Part shown: piece after piece, positions 4,531 to 5,181 of the stretch
Layout: each line of letters starts with the position of its first letter
How positions within the stretch are numbered: position 1 is the first letter of the stretch
NCBI GenBank assembly: GCA_948435975.1
Contig: CAOJHG010000192.1
Span: forward strand, 1 to 5,181
Source: an uncultured Oscillibacter sp.
GTDB lineage: Bacteria; Bacillota; Clostridia; Oscillospirales; Oscillospiraceae
Reading direction: 5' to 3'
DNA length: 5,181 nucleotides
The notes under the pieces: generated by a model
Database searches by the model: none
What the model saw: the letters and a program-made list of their open reading frames with translations, nothing else
Told to the model about the DNA's origin: nothing
Program-made: the position numbers and the translations under genes

Positions 4531-5181
4531 TTAGAAAATACCCTGGGCCATCATGGCGTCGGCGACACGCTGGAAGCCCGCAATATTTGCGCCGGCAACC
4601 AAGTTGTAGCCAAGGCCGTACTGTTCCGCGGCTTCGACGCTCATGGTATAGATGGTGTCCATGATTTGATGAAGCTGCTTGTCAACCTCTTCCTCGGTCC
4701 AAACCAAGCGCTCGCTGTTCTGCGCCATTTCCAGAGCGGAGGTTGCTACGCCGCCCGCGTTCACAGCCTTGGAGGGAGCGACAATCATGCCAGGCTGTTC
4801 CATCAGGAACTTCAGCGCGTCGTTGGTGGTGGGCATGTTGGCCACTTCGATATAATACTTCACACCGTTGGCGGCGATTTGTTTGGCCTGCTCCATGTGA
4901 ACATCATTCTGCATGGCGGAGGGCATCACCACATCGGCCTTTACGCCCCAGGGCTTCTCATCGGGGAAGAACTGCACGCCAAACTTGTCGGCGTAGTCCT
5001 GGACCCGGTTGCGGCCGCTGCTGCGCATCTCCACCAAATAGTCGATCTTTTCATCGGTGGCAACGCCGTCGGGATCGTAGATATAGCCGTCAGGACCAGA
5101 CAGGGTGACGACCTTTGCGCCCAACTGGGTTGCTTTTTTGCAGATGCCCCAAGTCACGTTGCCGAAGCCCGCGCAGGCGAT
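4531..5181 (-). CDS. gdhA: NADP-type glutamate dehydrogenase, C-terminal half (cut by right edge)
   Basis: Cytoplasmic enzyme that interconverts glutamate and 2-oxoglutarate plus ammonia. The 216 codons present correspond to roughly the last half of a hexameric GDH of about 450 residues. The visible part opens with the dinucleotide-binding glycine motif GFGNV, followed by TWGICKKATQLGAKVVTLSG and GYIYDPDGV. It then reads ADVVMPSAMQNDV, IVAPSKAVNAGGVATSALEMAQNS and the family's C-terminal GANIAGFQRVADAMMAQGIF, ending at TAA (4533-4531). The N-terminal substrate-binding domain and the start lie beyond the window. Cofactor preference is assigned by overall resemblance to bacterial/clostridial GdhA and is not proven from the fragment. 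The gene converges on the sigma-factor unit and shares its terminator. Confidence 0.95.
   Translation of the reverse strand: MACAGFGNVTWGICKKATQLGAKVVTLSGPDGYIYDPDGVATDEKIDYLVEMRSSGRNRVQDYADKFGVQFFPDEKPWGVKADVVMPSAMQNDVHMEQAKQIAANGVKYYIEVANMPTTNDALKFLMEQPGMIVAPSKAVNAGGVATSALEMAQNSERLVWTEEEVDKQLHQIMDTIYTMSVEAAEQYGLGYNLVAGANIAGFQRVADAMMAQGIF

Noticed and set aside
4743..5108. 121-aa plus-strand open frame
   Set aside because: Antisense shadow of gdhA, extremely Arg/Trp-rich and without a ribosome binding site.

Overview
The window looks like chromosomal DNA of a fairly GC-rich member of the Clostridia, most likely an Oscillospiraceae-type gut anaerobe (Flavonifractor/Oscillibacter/Lawsonibacter-like). 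This is inferred from the style of the DnaG and GdhA proteins, the strong purine-rich ribosome binding sites, the TTG start of dnaG, and an ECF sigma/membrane partner pair of a type I associate with this group. No rRNA gene, tRNA gene or CRISPR array was seen.

Layout. Positions 1-592 (minus strand) hold the N-terminal 197 codons of DNA primase, dnaG, running off the left edge. Positions 593-997 are an AT-rich divergent intergenic region with a near-consensus promoter at 916-944 facing right. That promoter drives a two-gene unit: an Sfp-type 4'-phosphopantetheinyl transferase (998-1606) whose stop overlaps the start of a small protein resembling NTF2-fold immunity proteins (1603-2022). Positions 2025-2582 form a sharply AT-rich block bounded by 28-bp imperfect terminal inverted repeats (23 of 28 identical) with the same four bases, GAAG, immediately outside both ends. 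It looks like a small inserted element without a transposase, carrying one 103-aa gene (2210-2521) of unknown function that could be an immunity-type protein. Positions 2583-2843 have no convincing gene. Positions 2844-4435 hold an ECF sigma factor and an overlapping single-pass membrane protein that is probably its anti-sigma or sensor partner. A 14-bp-stem terminator (4440-4474) separates this pair from gdhA, whose C-terminal half (4531-5181, minus strand) enters from the right edge.

How the parts relate. dnaG and gdhA are core housekeeping genes and frame an accessory stretch of about 3.9 kb. Within it, the PPTase activates carrier proteins encoded elsewhere, the sigma/membrane pair is a self-contained envelope-signalling switch, and the two small genes look like orphan immunity or cargo genes with no toxin beside them. 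The most notable structure is the inverted-repeat-bounded AT-rich element placed directly at the stop codon of the NTF2-like gene.
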